A stretch of DNA of 64,000 bases from Agrypnia vestita. Its lineage: Eukaryota; Arthropoda; Insecta; Trichoptera; Phryganeidae. Under the pieces are notes generated by a model. That model was not told the DNA's origin, searched no databases, and worked only from the letters and a program-made list of their open reading frames with translations. Shown here piece after piece: positions 31,511 through 42,434 of the stretch; the first letter of the stretch is position 1, and every line of letters starts with the position of its first letter. The DNA is taken from assembly GCA_016648135.1 (NCBI GenBank), contig JADDOH010023014.1:166709-230708 (forward strand), read 5' to 3'. Both the position numbers and the translations under genes were made by a program.

Positions 31511-32040
31511 ATTTTACAGTTTCATTTAACCGATTGTTTCTAATTTAACATTAACATTAAACATAAAAGGGTTCGTTAAGTATATAATGCACATGGTCAG
31601 GGAGGGAGACGAGTTTCTAGTATCTGCTTTTTATTATCTATTATTATTTATTTATTTTTATCTAATATTTAGAATGTATTGAAGTCGAAATTTCATAGAA
31701 AATATAGTTTCATCCTATCCATTCCAAAATCATGTTTTCAAATATATTTATTTTTATTTTTATATATTTATTAGAGACACTAACAGGATAAAGGGTACAT
31801 GATACTCTCATGCCTTTATTATTAAATAAAACATTATAAATGCAGACTATGCTCGTTATCCTAATTACAAGTGTCTTCGGCACCCTTTAGCAACATGAAT
31901 ATGTAAATACATTACTTTAAAAGACAAAAATAAATTAAAAGCAAAGGCACCAATATCCACTCCAAAAAAACAAACCCTAAGGATGTCACGTGACAAAATA
32001 CCCGCTTAATATTGAAGTGACATTTGACGTCCATTTTAGA
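31511..32040. other. AT-rich, no gene
   Basis: Nothing recognised except a family F motif (AAAGCAAAGGCACCAATATC) at about 31938-31960. Confidence 0.45.
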
Positions 32041-32049
32041 CCGAAATAC

Positions 32050-32417
32050 CATAGCAAGGCTATCAGAGCTAATGTTGAATTATGAAAATTCATTCGTTTC
32101 AATAGAAGTTGAATAAAATGATAAAAACCCTACAGAAATTCCAATTGGAATATTTTCCAATTGGAATCGGAAAGTTATTATTTTATTTGACTTGTATTTT
32201 AAACGAATGAGTTTATCATATTCGATACAAGTTACTGTAGTGATAGTCAAACGTTTTACAAAAAATAAATCAAATATATTTATAAAAAATTGCCAGCATT
32301 GATGTCGCATACCTGCGAAACTATCGATTGGTCATGGTTGCTTGAACATTTTCGACTCATAATCAAGGCAGGAATCCACCTGTAAAGTTTTTGGTACTAG
32401 CTATGAGACACCCTGTA
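32050..32417. mobile_element. Foldback family C copy, left end lost
   Basis: Palindromic core (AATTCCAATTGGAATATTTT near 32140) and right end ACTAGCTATGAGACACCCTG-TA. A family A element starts only 8 bases further on. Confidence 0.7.
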
Positions 32418-32424
32418 TAATCTA

Positions 32425-32911
32425 TACAGGGTTATTTGGAAAACATTAATAACCTCGCAGGATTATATTTCTGTCTTGATTATGAGTCGAAAATGTTCAA
32501 GCTATGGAGATATGCTATGCATCAAAGTTCGCATTTTTTAAAAATATTTCTGACTTGTATTTGTAAAACGTTGGACTATCATTATAGTAACTTATATCGA
32601 TTACGAAAAATTCATTCGTTTCAATACAAGTTAAGTAAAATGATAAAAAAAGGAATTCGAAGGTTTTTATTTTTTTATTTGACTTGTATTAAAGGGAATG
32701 AATTTTTCATATTTGATATAAGTTAGTGTATTGATAGTCCAACGTTTTACAAAAAATAAGTCAGAAATATTGAAAAAAAAGTGCAAACTTTGATGTCGCA
32801 TATCTCCATAACTATCGACATTAGGTCATGATAGCTTGAACATTTTCGACTCGTAATCAAGGCAGGAATACAGTCCTGCGAGGTTATTAATGTTTTCTAA
32901 TTAACCCTGTA
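32425..32911. mobile_element. Foldback family A copy
   Basis: TACAGGGTTATTTGGAAAAC to AATTAACCCTGTA with the shared core. The right flank (32911-33062) is the inverse of 9270-9427. Confidence 0.85.
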
Positions 32912-33062
32912 TGCCTTGATTAACGCTGACGTGTCTGAGTAGTGAAATGATAGGTGTTTGAAATTCGATTAGGTTGTGACGTCATGAAAATAATTATAAA
33001 CAGCCACTTTTCGACGATCACCGACTGATTGCCGTGTTTACTGAGGGCTCAGTCCATCAGTC
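32911..33062 (-). repeat. Inverse copy of 9270-9427
   Basis: GCCTTGATTAACGCTGACGT, GAAATGATAGGTGTTTGAAA, GTTGTGACGTCATGAAAATA and GATTGCCGTGTTTACTGAGG. A family C end fragment follows at 33061-33110. Confidence 0.85.
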
Positions 33063-33412
33063 TCATAATCAAGGCAGGAATCCACCTGTAAAGTATTGTG
33101 GACTAGCTCTGTATAGACATGAACTAACTAAATATCTCAGTACGCAACCTGATGACTTTTGACTGTTTAAAAAAATACTAAGAATTTATACATTTTGAAA
33201 CAATTATGAAAAGGTCAAAGCAAATACTCTTAAATAAAAGTAAGCAAGTCGCACGTACAAGAAAACGTTTTTACTTAAGAGACTCGGCTTAGAAAGCAAC
33301 TAAAAAGAAACAGAAAAAAAACGCTTATTGTAAGAAAATATTTTGTTTTCTAGAAAACTTAATTAATATAATAATGCTTAATTAATATAAATTTCCTAAA
33401 GAATGGGTTTAG

Positions 33413-33812
33413 TCCATATCTACGAGTATACTAATACTAATATGAGGTAAAGTTTGTAAGTTTGGATGTAGGAGGTAATCTCCGAAACTACTCGTCCGAT
33501 TTCAAAAATTCTTTCACCAATATTTAGAATGGACCTTCAAGGTGGACATAGGCTACATGTTATCCCGTTGAAATAAAAGTGCTTTTCTTGGTGACCCATT
33601 TTACAACTAAAGCCGATGCGGTTTTTACGAACGCTGCCTTAACGGTGAGAGATATTTAAATACTTTCTATAAATAAGTTGTACAACTCAAAAAGTTCTAT
33701 AAGAAAGTCCACGACTACATATATCTATATGTTAATGTTAAAACATAAATTGATAAAATATAACTAAAAGTTACTAAAAATCTACGCCTGCGAAGCTACT
33801 CGGGTAAGCTAG
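33413..33812 (+). mobile_element. Helitron-like element, uninterrupted copy
   Basis: Begins near TCCATATC / GTATACTAATACTAATATG and ends CTGCGAAGCTACTCGGGTAA-GCTAG followed by T. Core motifs are GGATGTAGGAGGTAATCTCC, TTTCACCAATATTTAGAAT and AGTTACTAAAAATCTACG. About 400 bp, no coding sequence. It serves as the empty-site reference for 3424-4378 and 40449-41433. Confidence 0.75.
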
Positions 33813-33819
33813 TTCCAAA

Positions 33820-34312
33820 TACAGTGTATACCAGAGCTAGCAGCAGAAACTTTCCAGGTAGATTCCTGTCTATGTTATGAGTCTAAAATGTTCAAGCAAC
33901 CATGGCCTAAAATCTATAGTTATGGAGATACGCAATAGCAAAGTACGCATTTTTTTCAATATTTCTACTTATTTTTTGCAAAAAGTTGAACTATCATTAC
34001 GGTATCTTATGTCGATTATGAAACATTCATTCGCTTTAATACAAGTCGAATAAAATGATAAAAACCTTGCAAAAATTGAAAAAAGTCATTTTTTACAAGG
34101 TTTTCATCATAATCGATATAAGTTACTTTAATGATAGTGCAACTTTTTGCAAAAAATAAGTCAGAAATATTGAAAAAAAAAATGCAAATTTTGATATTGC
34201 ATGTTTCCATAACTATTGATATTAGGTCATGGTTGCCTGAACATTTTAGACTCGTAACATAGTCAGGAATCTACCGGCCGAGTTTCTGCTGCTAGCTCTG
34301 GTACACCCTGTA
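33820..34312. mobile_element. Foldback family B copy
   Basis: TACAGTGTATACCAGAGCTA on the left, GCTAGCTCTGGTACACCCTG-TA on the right, palindromic core between, 8 bases beyond a Helitron end. Confidence 0.85.
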
Positions 34313-34615
34313 TAATACAAGAAGACATCAAAAGCCATTTTCCTCTTCGGTTATTTCAAAATACTGCAAAAAAAGTTGTGTCAAGTGCTAGAAGCAACAC
34401 TATAATTATGCTGCCGATATCGCAAAACCTCGATTGAAAACTGCGTCATTGACTATCAGATAAGGTATTCGTGCCTATGAATAGGAATGATATGAATACG
34501 ATGGGAACGAGGAAAAACTTTTCATAAATTTACGTCTGTAAAATCTATAAACAATTAATATTCAAAAAAAAAATTTCAGTACTGCATAAATCAGTATGCC
34601 TATCAAGTCCACGTA
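34313..34615. other. No feature recognised
   Basis: Spacer between a family B and a family A element with no frame or repeat partner seen. Confidence 0.45.
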
Positions 34616-35157
34616 TACAGGGTTATTTGGAAAACATTAATAACCTCGCAGGACTATATTCCCGCCTTGATTATGAGTCGAAAATGTTCAAGCTATCATG
34701 ACCAAATATCGATAGTTATGGAGATACGCGACATCAAAGTTTGCATTTTTTTTCAATATTTCTGACTTATTTTTTGTAAATTGTTGGACTATCATTACAG
34801 AAACTTTTACCGATTACGAAAAATTCATTCGTTTCAATACAAGTTAAATAAAATGATAAAAACCCTGAAAATTTTCAAATTGGAATGTGTTCCAATTGGA
34901 ATTCCAAGGTTTTTATTTTTTTATTTGACTTGTATTAAAGTAAAAAAAATGTTCATACTCGATATAAGTTACTGTAATGATAGTGCAACGTTTTACAAAA
35001 AATAAGTCAGAAGTATTGAAAAAGAAATGCAAACTTTGATGTTGCATATCTCCTTAACTATTGATATTAGGTCATGATAGCTTGAACATTTTGGACTCAT
35101 AGTCAAGGCAGGAATATAGTCCTGCGAGGTTATTAATGTTTTCCAAATAACCCTGTA
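34616..35157. mobile_element. Foldback family A, reference full copy
   Basis: About 540 bp, palindromic over nearly its whole length, TA at both ends, termini CAGGGTTATTTGGAAAAC. Centre near 34885 (TCCAATTGGAA). The best copy to use as a consensus. Confidence 0.9.
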
Positions 35158-35269
35158 TTTTATGTACGTAGTCACGGGCCGTGGCATTGGGAGACAAATG
35201 ACAACACTAGAAATAAAAGTACCTCTTTATTGATCGGCGTCTTATTTCTTTATTATTTCTTATTTCTAG

Positions 35270-35575
35270 ACGCCGAACAAAAGTTGCCGATGTTATGGAC
35301 CGTATTGCGAAACTAAAATGGCAGTGGGCTGGACATACGGCTCGACAGGAGGATACTAGATGGGCACCCAGAATCCTACAGTGGAGGCCCTGGACGAAAA
35401 ATAGAAGCGTCGGAAGACCTCCCAAAAGGTGGCCTGACGACATTGTTCAGCAAGCAGGAAGAACCTGGATGCGAAGGGGGAGAAACAGAGATGAGTGAAA
35501 GACAACGAAAGAGGCCTACATCCAGCAGTGGAGGGAAAAGGCTAAGGAAGAAGAAGAAGATTTATTAATCAATTA
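35270..35575 (+). pseudogene. RTE-type LINE RT C-terminus
   Basis: MDRIAKLKWQWAGHTARQED, WAPRILQWRPWTKNRSVGRP, then KRWPDDIVQQAGRTWMRRGR, a stop where WK is expected, and AYIQQWREKAKEEEED-like residues. The K-KWQWAGH-AR--D-RW, W-P---R--GRPP-RW-DDI and EA--QQW blocks fit the RTE-like LINE C-terminus. It ends in a (GAA)n tail. Nothing upstream of the tail domain remains. Confidence 0.8.
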
Positions 35576-35639
35576 TTAAATGGACAACGTCACTTAAAAC
35601 GAATTAAATTAATACACTATTCTTTAAAACACCTTATTT

Positions 35640-36120
35640 TGTAATTAATCACACTATCTATAAATTCTTTATTATCGCTGGGTAACTATTTCGAGAAATT
35701 TATGTTAAAATATCACACATAAGCAAGTAGTTCGCTTAATTGATCTGCGCGTTACTGGTATCTGGTATCACACACGCGATGGTAGCACCGATCGCCACGG
35801 CTCGTCGTTAATATCGCGCTGGCAGAAACGTCAAAATAAAACCAAACTATGTCCGCAACACGGCTTTATTCTTGCAGGAAACATGTTGGCTTTCCGAACA
35901 TTCCAGACGTTTGTAGTTTGTTCCCGTCGCTTTTTGACTGTTCTAGACGTTCATAGAATGCTAGAGCTGATTCCGGAGTGAGGTAGTGCGTTTCAGAATG
36001 TAGTGGAAGGTACTAGATAGTTTTGTTCAATAGTGACATGTTACGAGGGATTCCATTGTGCATAAATTTCTCCGAATTCGATCATCATGATACAATATAT
36101 CTGTAATCCCATGCATGATA
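35640..36120 (+). repeat. Segment distantly similar to 28540-28990
   Basis: See the partner entry. GAACATTCCAGACG and CTGTTCTAGACGTTCATAGA-ATGCTAG are the richest parts in TTC/GAA pairs. Class unknown. Confidence 0.35.
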
Positions 36121-36136
36121 AACAATATTTACATAG

Positions 36137-36474
36137 CAGTGTTTCTTAATCTGTGGTCTTAATATATGTGTGGGGGTCCGCAGTTTCATCTCTGGACGTT
36201 TAACAATAATAAATAAATAAATTAAAATAAAAACAAATATAGAAACAGATTGCAAGTGGAATCCGATTTGAGATTACAACTTAGTAGTGACATCAACCCG
36301 AATAGTTGCTGTTGTACGTTTATTATTAACTTATTTTTTATAAAAAAAAGTTGTTTTTTTTATTTGTAGTATTAAACTAAATGGTACGAAATTTATTGTT
36401 TTTTTTTTATTAAGGGGGTCCTTGAAAATTTTGCTTGATTTCGTTCGCGGCTGAAAATAGGTAACGAAACGCTG
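36137..36474. mobile_element. hAT MITE (Charlie-like ends)
   Basis: Left end CAGTGTTTCTTAATCTGTGG; right end, complemented, CAGCGTTTCGTTACCTAT. This matches the CAGTG-TTCT-AA-CTG termini of one hAT group. The flanking octamers TTACATAG and TTATAAAG agree at 6 of 8 positions. 338 bp, no coding sequence. Confidence 0.7.
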
Positions 36475-36606
36475 TTATAAAGGACGTTTAAGTAAAAAAA
36501 AATTGAAGGAGTAATTAAAAAATACATACCTACAACAATACACTACTTATTTCAAACGTAAATATTCAAAGAATCAAAGGTCGAATAGACTTATGACATG
36601 ACATTA

Positions 36607-37099
36607 TACAGGGTGTACCAGAACTAGCAGCAGAAACTTGGCCGGTAGATTCCTGCTTATGTTATAAGTCTAAAATGTTCAAGCAATGACCTAATATCAA
36701 TAGTTACGGAGATATGCAATATTAAAGTTTGCAGTTTTTCCAATATTTCTGACTTATTTTTTGCAAAATGTTGAACTATCATTACAGTAACTTATATTGA
36801 TTATGAAAAATTTATTCTCTTTTATACAAACCTTACAAAAATTGAAAAAAAATTTTTACAAGGTTTTTACCATTTCATTTAAGTTGTATTGTAGCAAATG
36901 AATTTTTCACAATCGATGTAAGTTACTGTAATGATAGTTCAACTTTTTACAAAAACTAAGTCAGAAATATTGAAAAAATAATGCAAATTTTGATATTGCA
37001 TATCTCCATAACTTCATGGTTGTTTGAACAGTTTAGAATCATAACATAGTCAGGAATCTCCCGGCCAAGTTTCTGCTGCTAGCTCTGGTACACCCTGTA
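36607..37099. mobile_element. Foldback family B copy
   Basis: TACAGGGTGTACCAGAACTA at the left and GCTAGCTCTGGTACACCCTG-TA at the right. Confidence 0.85.
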
Positions 37100-37229
37100 T
37101 ATAGGTGGGGTATAAAAGCAAAAGTAGCAATATCAAAAAAAAATGCATTCAGGATTACTAATTTATCTGTTTATGTTTGCGATCATTTTTATGGCGCCAT
37201 TTTTGCGTGAAAGGCGCTTCAAGGGCGCT

Positions 37230-37469
37230 TTACAGATGTGACATCTTGAAGAAGTGAGTTTTTAGCCTCTTCATGAACGATTCTTGATTTTCCATAGATC
37301 GCAACAGTTGATTCCACATAGCTGGGCCCGCAAAGCTGAAAGCACGTTCCGCAAAATTGGTGGCTCCAGGTCCCCTTGGTACTACCAGCCTGCAGAGTGC
37401 CTCCGATTTAGCTGACCGCAGTGTGAGCCGTCTTCCAGTGATATTTTCCGGGATACAGAGGTTCATCAA
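37230..37469 (-). pseudogene. LINE (CR1/L2-like) RT C-terminal tail
   Basis: Minus strand: TGRRLTLRSAKSEALCRLVV, NFAERAFSFAGPAMWNQLLR, then ESFMKRLKTHFFKMSHL. The RR-LRSA, V-R---G-RAFS-AGP-LWN-LP and FK--LKTHLF series is the classical C-terminus of CR1/L2-type LINEs. The same tail, better preserved, is at 57032-57301. Family F sequence flanks both sides (37100-37155 and 37470-37680). Confidence 0.8.
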
Positions 37470-37680
37470 ATATTATAATGTCCTGAATTCGAGATTTTAT
37501 AGGATACACAGCCTATAACTTTATAGGAAACATGATTTCAGAAGGGATATATGCATACAATCTAGAATTCAGTACATTTAAAAATATTAATACTCGGTGA
37601 CTGCATTCAAAAAATATTTTTTAATGCAGTCACCGAGGATTGCTGCCTTTGCTTTTATACCCCTCGTATATTGTTTTTTT
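37470..37680. repeat. Family F copies head to head, with perfect hairpin
   Basis: CTCGGTGACTGCATT (37593-37607) and its exact complement (37623-37637) face each other across 15 AT bases. The sequence then continues to GATTGCTGCCTTTGCTTTTA. Two family F pieces in opposite orientation. Confidence 0.75.
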
Positions 37681-37749
37681 TTATCTTTTAGGATTAAAAA
37701 CGTGATGTGTGTTAAAAAATTATAGCGTCAATGTTTTAACTTGAACCCC

Positions 37750-38226
37750 CTAGGGAATGAAATAAAAATTACATTTTTTGTAAACATTCTCTAATTTTGG
37801 AACTTGGAATTTAGAGAAAAGTAATTGTGTAGAGAAGGTTTTTCTTTTTTTTAATATTACTTTTATAATTGATCTTTGGATTACTTTCACTGTGTTTATG
37901 ATGTTATTATACGCCCCTCCCCATCCAATGATTACATATTGGAGTAGTGCATGGACGGAAGCGTAATAAACCATTTTTAAATTATCTATGGTTAGTGTGT
38001 TACGCAATCTTATGAACATATATATGCATTTCCTTATTCTTTTGACCAACTCGCTAATGTGGCTGTGCCATTTTAGGTGTTGGTCTATTATTACACCAAG
38101 GTATTTTAGTTCTCTTTTAGATTCTAGGGTTGAGCATTTGAGCATTTTATTTATTTTACGAAGCGCGCGCCCTGATGACGTGTTTTGTGTTATGCCTCGG
38201 GATACCCAGAGGAGCAACTGGGTCAT
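37750..38226 (-). pseudogene. Non-LTR RT C-terminal fragment, long open frame
   Basis: 158 codons open on the minus strand: ELKYLGVIIDQHLKWHSHIS, KRIRKCIYMFIRLRNTLTID, VYYASVHALLQYVIIGWGGA and QRSIIKVILKKRKTFSTQLL. YLGVIID--LKW--HI, the RK--Y-F--LR helix and the YY----L-YGI--WG segment form the thumb region after the RT catalytic core in insect Jockey/CR1-like elements. No YADD box is in frame; the copy is truncated on its 5' side. Confidence 0.85.
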
Positions 38227-38275
38227 CCCGCCATGTGGGGTACCTACGTTGCAACCTGAATGTTATATTTAGAAC

Positions 38276-38291
38276 CGCGTGACGTCACGCG
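38276..38291. promoter_or_regulatory. 16-bp perfect palindrome around a CRE core
   Basis: CGCGTGACGTCACGCG contains TGACGTCA, the palindromic CREB/ATF site. It opens a GC-richer, non-repeat stretch (38276-38410: TTCCCGGACGCGTTTATCC, AAGGAGGCGCACGGCCGTCC). Regulatory use is inference. Confidence 0.45.
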
Positions 38292-38410
38292 ATTTCCCGG
38301 ACGCGTTTATCCTTTCAAAACAAGACAGCAGTCGTCCTTTTCTGAGAAAATCCGCTTATATGAGCAATTTTCTTCCGAGAAAAGGAGGCGCACGGCCGTC
38401 CCTCTCTGCG

Positions 38411-38780
38411 CGCTAAATAAAATGAGATAGAAAATTATATTATAAATACCCAAGTAGTGACGTCACAAACAATTAAGAAAAGATTAATGAAATGTCAGTT
38501 TTTGAAAAAAAACTTGAATATGCGTAAAATTCTCGGCGACGAAAATGTGTCACGAAATTGTTACGCCATCCACATCCGTTTCTGACCCTGCGCAAACCCT
38601 TGTCATACCAGGATGACATGGCGATCGTCCCGATGCGTCATGTCATCCTCTTCGTGCACGCATAACGTGACCATTTATTTCTTGACTCAAAACGGGACAA
38701 TTTACGTCAACTAGTAGGTTCACAATGGAAGAAACAATACATATTATTAATATTTTAAATATTTAAACTTGTGGTGAGAC
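38411..38780. other. No feature recognised
   Basis: Non-repetitive sequence without a convincing frame. Confidence 0.4.
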
Positions 38781-38789
38781 ATTATAACA

Positions 38790-38940
38790 GTGTTTGTTAA
38801 ATTAGCATAAACCGCTACCAGATTTTAGGTCTATCGGTTTCGAGACGTACCCGTCTCTTTGGTCCTGACGTAGAAACGTGTACGTCTCGGAACCGGTAGA
38901 TCTAGAATCCGGTTGTGGTTAATACTAATTTAACTAACAC
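38790..38940. mobile_element. Hairpin of about 61-bp arms
   Basis: GTGTTTGTTAAATTAGCATA...TTTCGAGACGTAC pairs with GTACGTCTCGG...AACTAACAC at about 80 percent, with a 28-base centre. It probably represents a MITE; no partner in the window. Confidence 0.65.
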
Positions 38941-39655
38941 TCTGAAACAATACATTTTTAATAGGTTTCATTTATTTAAAGAGTTATATACAAAGAGCTA
39001 TTTTACTTAAAAATATATTTTATTCATCAAAATAGTATTTATTACGAGTTAAAACAGTTATGAAACATATGTAAATGCTCAGTTATTTTTATATTTGTCA
39101 GAGGAACAAATTAATTTTAATTCAGTTGGTGATGATTTTAAGTAAGAATAAAATTCTTGGCAGGTTTTTTTAATATTTACCTTAGTTATTAACATCGCCA
39201 TAAGGACCGAAACCTGTAACTAGGTTTTATCACTGGTCCACAATTTATTCATTAAAGAAAATACTCTTTACTACTTCTTCAGGTCTCAAATAATCACTCT
39301 CTTTAGAACACCCCCTAGGCTAGAGCAACGTTAGAACAGCTATAGCGATCGTGGAAATCTGACATGTGTCATTCTGTTGACACCCCTTTTATCTCTCGGC
39401 TGAGCCGAAGATGTCGACGCCATTAACCTCATTCGTTGGTTATCGATGACGACATCAACTACGTATCAGTTACCGACTGAACGAGGACATTTTGTAACGA
39501 CCAATTAAAAGCCAGATAAATGAGCTCACGCGAAACCACGCGAAACCACGAAACATCTTCCAAATTACCCATACCTACCGACAATACAATGAAACCACAA
39601 TAAATAAACACAATACTGATTGAGAATTGTAGACTTTAGCAGCTAGGCTGTTTTG
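38941..39655. other. No feature recognised
   Basis: AT-rich sequence without gene or repeat partner. A small duplication GCGAAACCAC occurs at about 39530-39550. Confidence 0.45.
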
Positions 39656-39689
39656 GCAATCAGCGTTTGCGTAGCACATACTTTTCAAA

Positions 39690-40190
39690 AGTTTTCTTCA
39701 AAAGTAAACTAATCCAAATGTAAAGTGGAAACAAAATATGTGTGTAATTTCGCCATGGGGGTAAGCAGACAAGATAGAGCGCCTCACTCTTTCGTCCTGA
39801 CAAACAACTCTTGCCTCGTCCACATTCATACATCTTCGCATGCAAGCTCGTTGTTTTAAGGCTTCTAACGGGACCATCTTCCATCTATATCCCATCCATC
39901 CATCTATATCCATTCCATCTGTATCTGGTTTATATAGTCGTGCCACGTCTTTCGCGGTCGTCCCTTCTTTCTGGCACCATCAACGCTTGCGTTATATATT
40001 TTTCTTATCATTCTTTCCTCATTCATTCGCTCAACATGCCCAAACCACCCGAGTGATTATTTTTTAGTTCTGTTAATGATACTAAGATCAGCTTTAGATT
40101 TATTCCTAATATCTTCATTCTTTACTCTATCGTAAATGGATTTGCCACACATACGTCTGAGAGATCTTATCTCTACTGCGTTCATCTACA
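39690..40190 (-). pseudogene. Non-LTR RT tail, family with GHVERMNEERM
   Basis: Minus strand: SLRRMCGKSIYDRVKNEDIR, LGWFGHVERMNEERMIRKIY, ASVDGARKKGRPRKTWHDYI, then a short tandem expansion around YRWKM and a frame change before RACMRRCMNVDEA-type residues. One of five copies of this tail (47055-47370, 55613-55930, two-part 53040-53410). Stops and the expansion make it non-functional. Confidence 0.8.
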
Positions 40191-40267
40191 TCATCATCAG
40201 TCTATCTATATCAGTAATTTCGGACACCTATCTTCTTTTTTTTTTCCGAATCTGTAATGTTAAGTGC

Positions 40268-40385
40268 ACAATTAAGTCAGCCATACGATAGGTCGTAGCC
40301 CTATAAATACCCAAAGACTTCCATACTTACTTTTCCATATAAATAGCGTCATCTCTGTGAGACATCTATAATATATATTTACTAA
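40268..40385 (-). repeat. Family E copy
   Basis: AGCCATACGATAGGTCGTAG, CCCAAAGACTTCCATACTTA and TTTTCCATATAAATAGCGTC, inverted relative to 24818-24955. Confidence 0.65.
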
Positions 40386-40448
40386 TAACGATTCCTCTGG
40401 GGACAACAAATCGGAATTGTGTTATAAATCTTTAATTATATTTTACTA

Positions 40449-41433
40449 CTAGCTGTTCGTACCCGGCGTTGCAAAGTCAAAAAAATTGAGTCAAATCGGT
40501 CAAACAGTGTAGATTTGTATAGAAAATTACCCGCACGGCTTCGCACGCGTAGATTTTTAGTAACTTTTAGTCAAATTTTATCAATTTGTGTATTTTCCTT
40601 AACATACAGATATATGTCATGACGAACTTTTTTATAGAACTTTTAGAGTTCTACAACTTCTCTATAGAAAGTATTTAAATATCTCTTATCGTTAAACCTG
40701 CCTTGTCTCTGAGATCCCAAACACTATTCCACACAAAGGTCTACAACACCAACATAGGTTATTTCTCTCCTCTACCTAGAATGCTAAATCAGTACCACGA
40801 GGTAACGTCATGTAACCCCAACATTGACATATTTCACATGACACAACCTCAGTTTAAGAGAGAAATTATATCGCTCCTGACCGAAAATAGTTTGAGCGTG
40901 TAAGACGGACTCTTCGGAAATCAACCTAAACAAAAATTTTATAGCCACAAAGCGCGGGTACACATTTTCAGGCTTAGTTGACCTGGGAGCCTACATGCCT
41001 ATTGTATTGTGCGGAGAATGTGAACTTCGTTCATCTTATAATCACTCACTGTAGTATACTTATATTGTATAATGTATTAATGTTTTATTTCAATGTATCA
41101 TTGTAAACCGTAACTGTACTAATCACCTTGTCCTAAATGACTATCCATTAGGGTCATTCTGACCTGTCGATAGTCTCTAAATTAAAAAATAAATAAAATA
41201 AATAAAGCAGCATTTGTAAAAACGCATCGCTCGATTTTTTCGTCGACTTTAGTTGTAAAATAGGTCACCACAAAGAGCCCTTTTATTTTAACGGGATAAT
41301 ATATAGCCTATGTCCACCCTGAAATTCCATTCTAAATATTGGTGAAAGAATTTTTGAAATCGGATGAGTAGTTTCAGAGATTACCTACTACATCCAAATT
41401 TACAAACATTACCTCTTTATATATTAGTATGGA
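40449..41433 (-). mobile_element. Helitron-like element with two 3' ends and a LINE insert
   Basis: The 5' end on the minus strand is A|TCCATACTAATATATAAAGA (41433). The expected 3' hairpin GCGTGCGAAGCCGTGCGGGT lies at about 40530-40550 but lacks CTAG. Instead the sequence runs on about 80 bases to a second end, GCAACGCCGGGTACGAACAG-CTAG then T (40449-40452). A 5'-truncated LINE tail occupies about 40693-41207. Confidence 0.7.
40693..41207 (+). pseudogene. 5'-truncated LINE tail inserted in the Helitron
   Basis: Encodes LFHTKVYNTNIGYFSPLPRM, then DIFHMTQPQFKREIISLLTE and a stop at about 40901-40903. A 300-bp 3' UTR follows, ending in AAATAAATAAAATAAATAAA. TN-G--SPL-RM and DIF-----F---I resemble the last residues of the Jockey/CR1-like tails at 20742 and 51449. 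Comparison with 33650-33700 places the insertion between GTTAA and GCAGC. Confidence 0.75.
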
Positions 41434-41937
41434 TGTTATCTCTACTTTGGTTTGTAAAAAAATATTTTAGTTTGCTAGTTTATACTAGTTTTAAGATAAT
41501 CAGAATATCTCATCGACAAGTGAAGACAAACTGACTACTTTTTAGTCTTTTTGTCTTCATCTGTCGATGAGAAATTCTAATTTTCTCGAGAATTTTTTTT
41601 TTACAAACTCAATATAATAACATAGTAAATATAATTAAATATTTTTAATAATTAATCATTATGATTCTCTACAATGTAACCGCCAATTCCATTAATAATA
41701 GGAATTGTGTTCGTAAAAAAATTTAACACACTCAAAATATTCTGAATCGTAAATAAGTTTTTTAGTCAGTTAATTGTTTTTGTATATGCATATGTAAGAC
41801 GCCCTTGAGGTGTGTTCTCACTATACAGGGTTATTTAGAAAACATTAATAACCTCGCAGGACTATATAATATTCCTGCCTTGATTATGAGTCGAAAATGT
41901 TCAAGCAGTCATTAACTTACTAATAACAATACTTATG

Positions 41938-42385
41938 AAGCATTCTATCGTCACGTGTGGGACATTTTTCTAGTAAATTGTAATGGATATGTTAAAATTT
42001 TACAACATATATGCAATTGTAATATTTCTTCTTGCAGTACGCAACTTATTCTATCTTCAATAATTAATAATCGAGCAATAGAAGATAAACGAAATGTTTT
42101 TGACAAACATTTCTTGTAACTAAATAGATGTCTTTTTTTGTCCCACCCGTGACATAAGAATGTATCAGTATTATCTCCAAACAAAATAAAATAGGGCTTA
42201 TGTTCTGTTGCTCAATTGTTGATTGTAGATAGAATAAGTTGCTTTCTTCAAAAATATTACAAATTGCATATATGTTGTAATTTATTTTTATTTTTATTTT
42301 TTATATTTGTTTTCTATTTTCTATATTCTAGTTAAAACAATTTACTAGAAAAATGTCTCACCCGTGACGATGGAATGCCCTTTAT
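41938..42385. mobile_element. TIR element inside family A
   Basis: Ends GCATTCTATCGTCACGTGTG and the complement of GCATTCCATCGTCACGGGTG, pairing for about 40 bp through GACATTTTTCTAGTAAATTG. TTATG lies on both sides (duplication of 5 bp if the TIR is taken from AAGCATTC / AGGGCATTC). CCCGTGACATAAGAATG recurs inside. No transposase; superfamily not assigned. Confidence 0.7.
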
Positions 42386-42434
42386 GGAGTTATGCAATAT
42401 CAAAATTTGTTTTTTTTTTTTAATTTCTGACTTA

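Noticed and set aside
37750..38226. Host gene of 158 codons
   Set aside because: The sequence is the thumb region of a non-LTR reverse transcriptase without its catalytic core.
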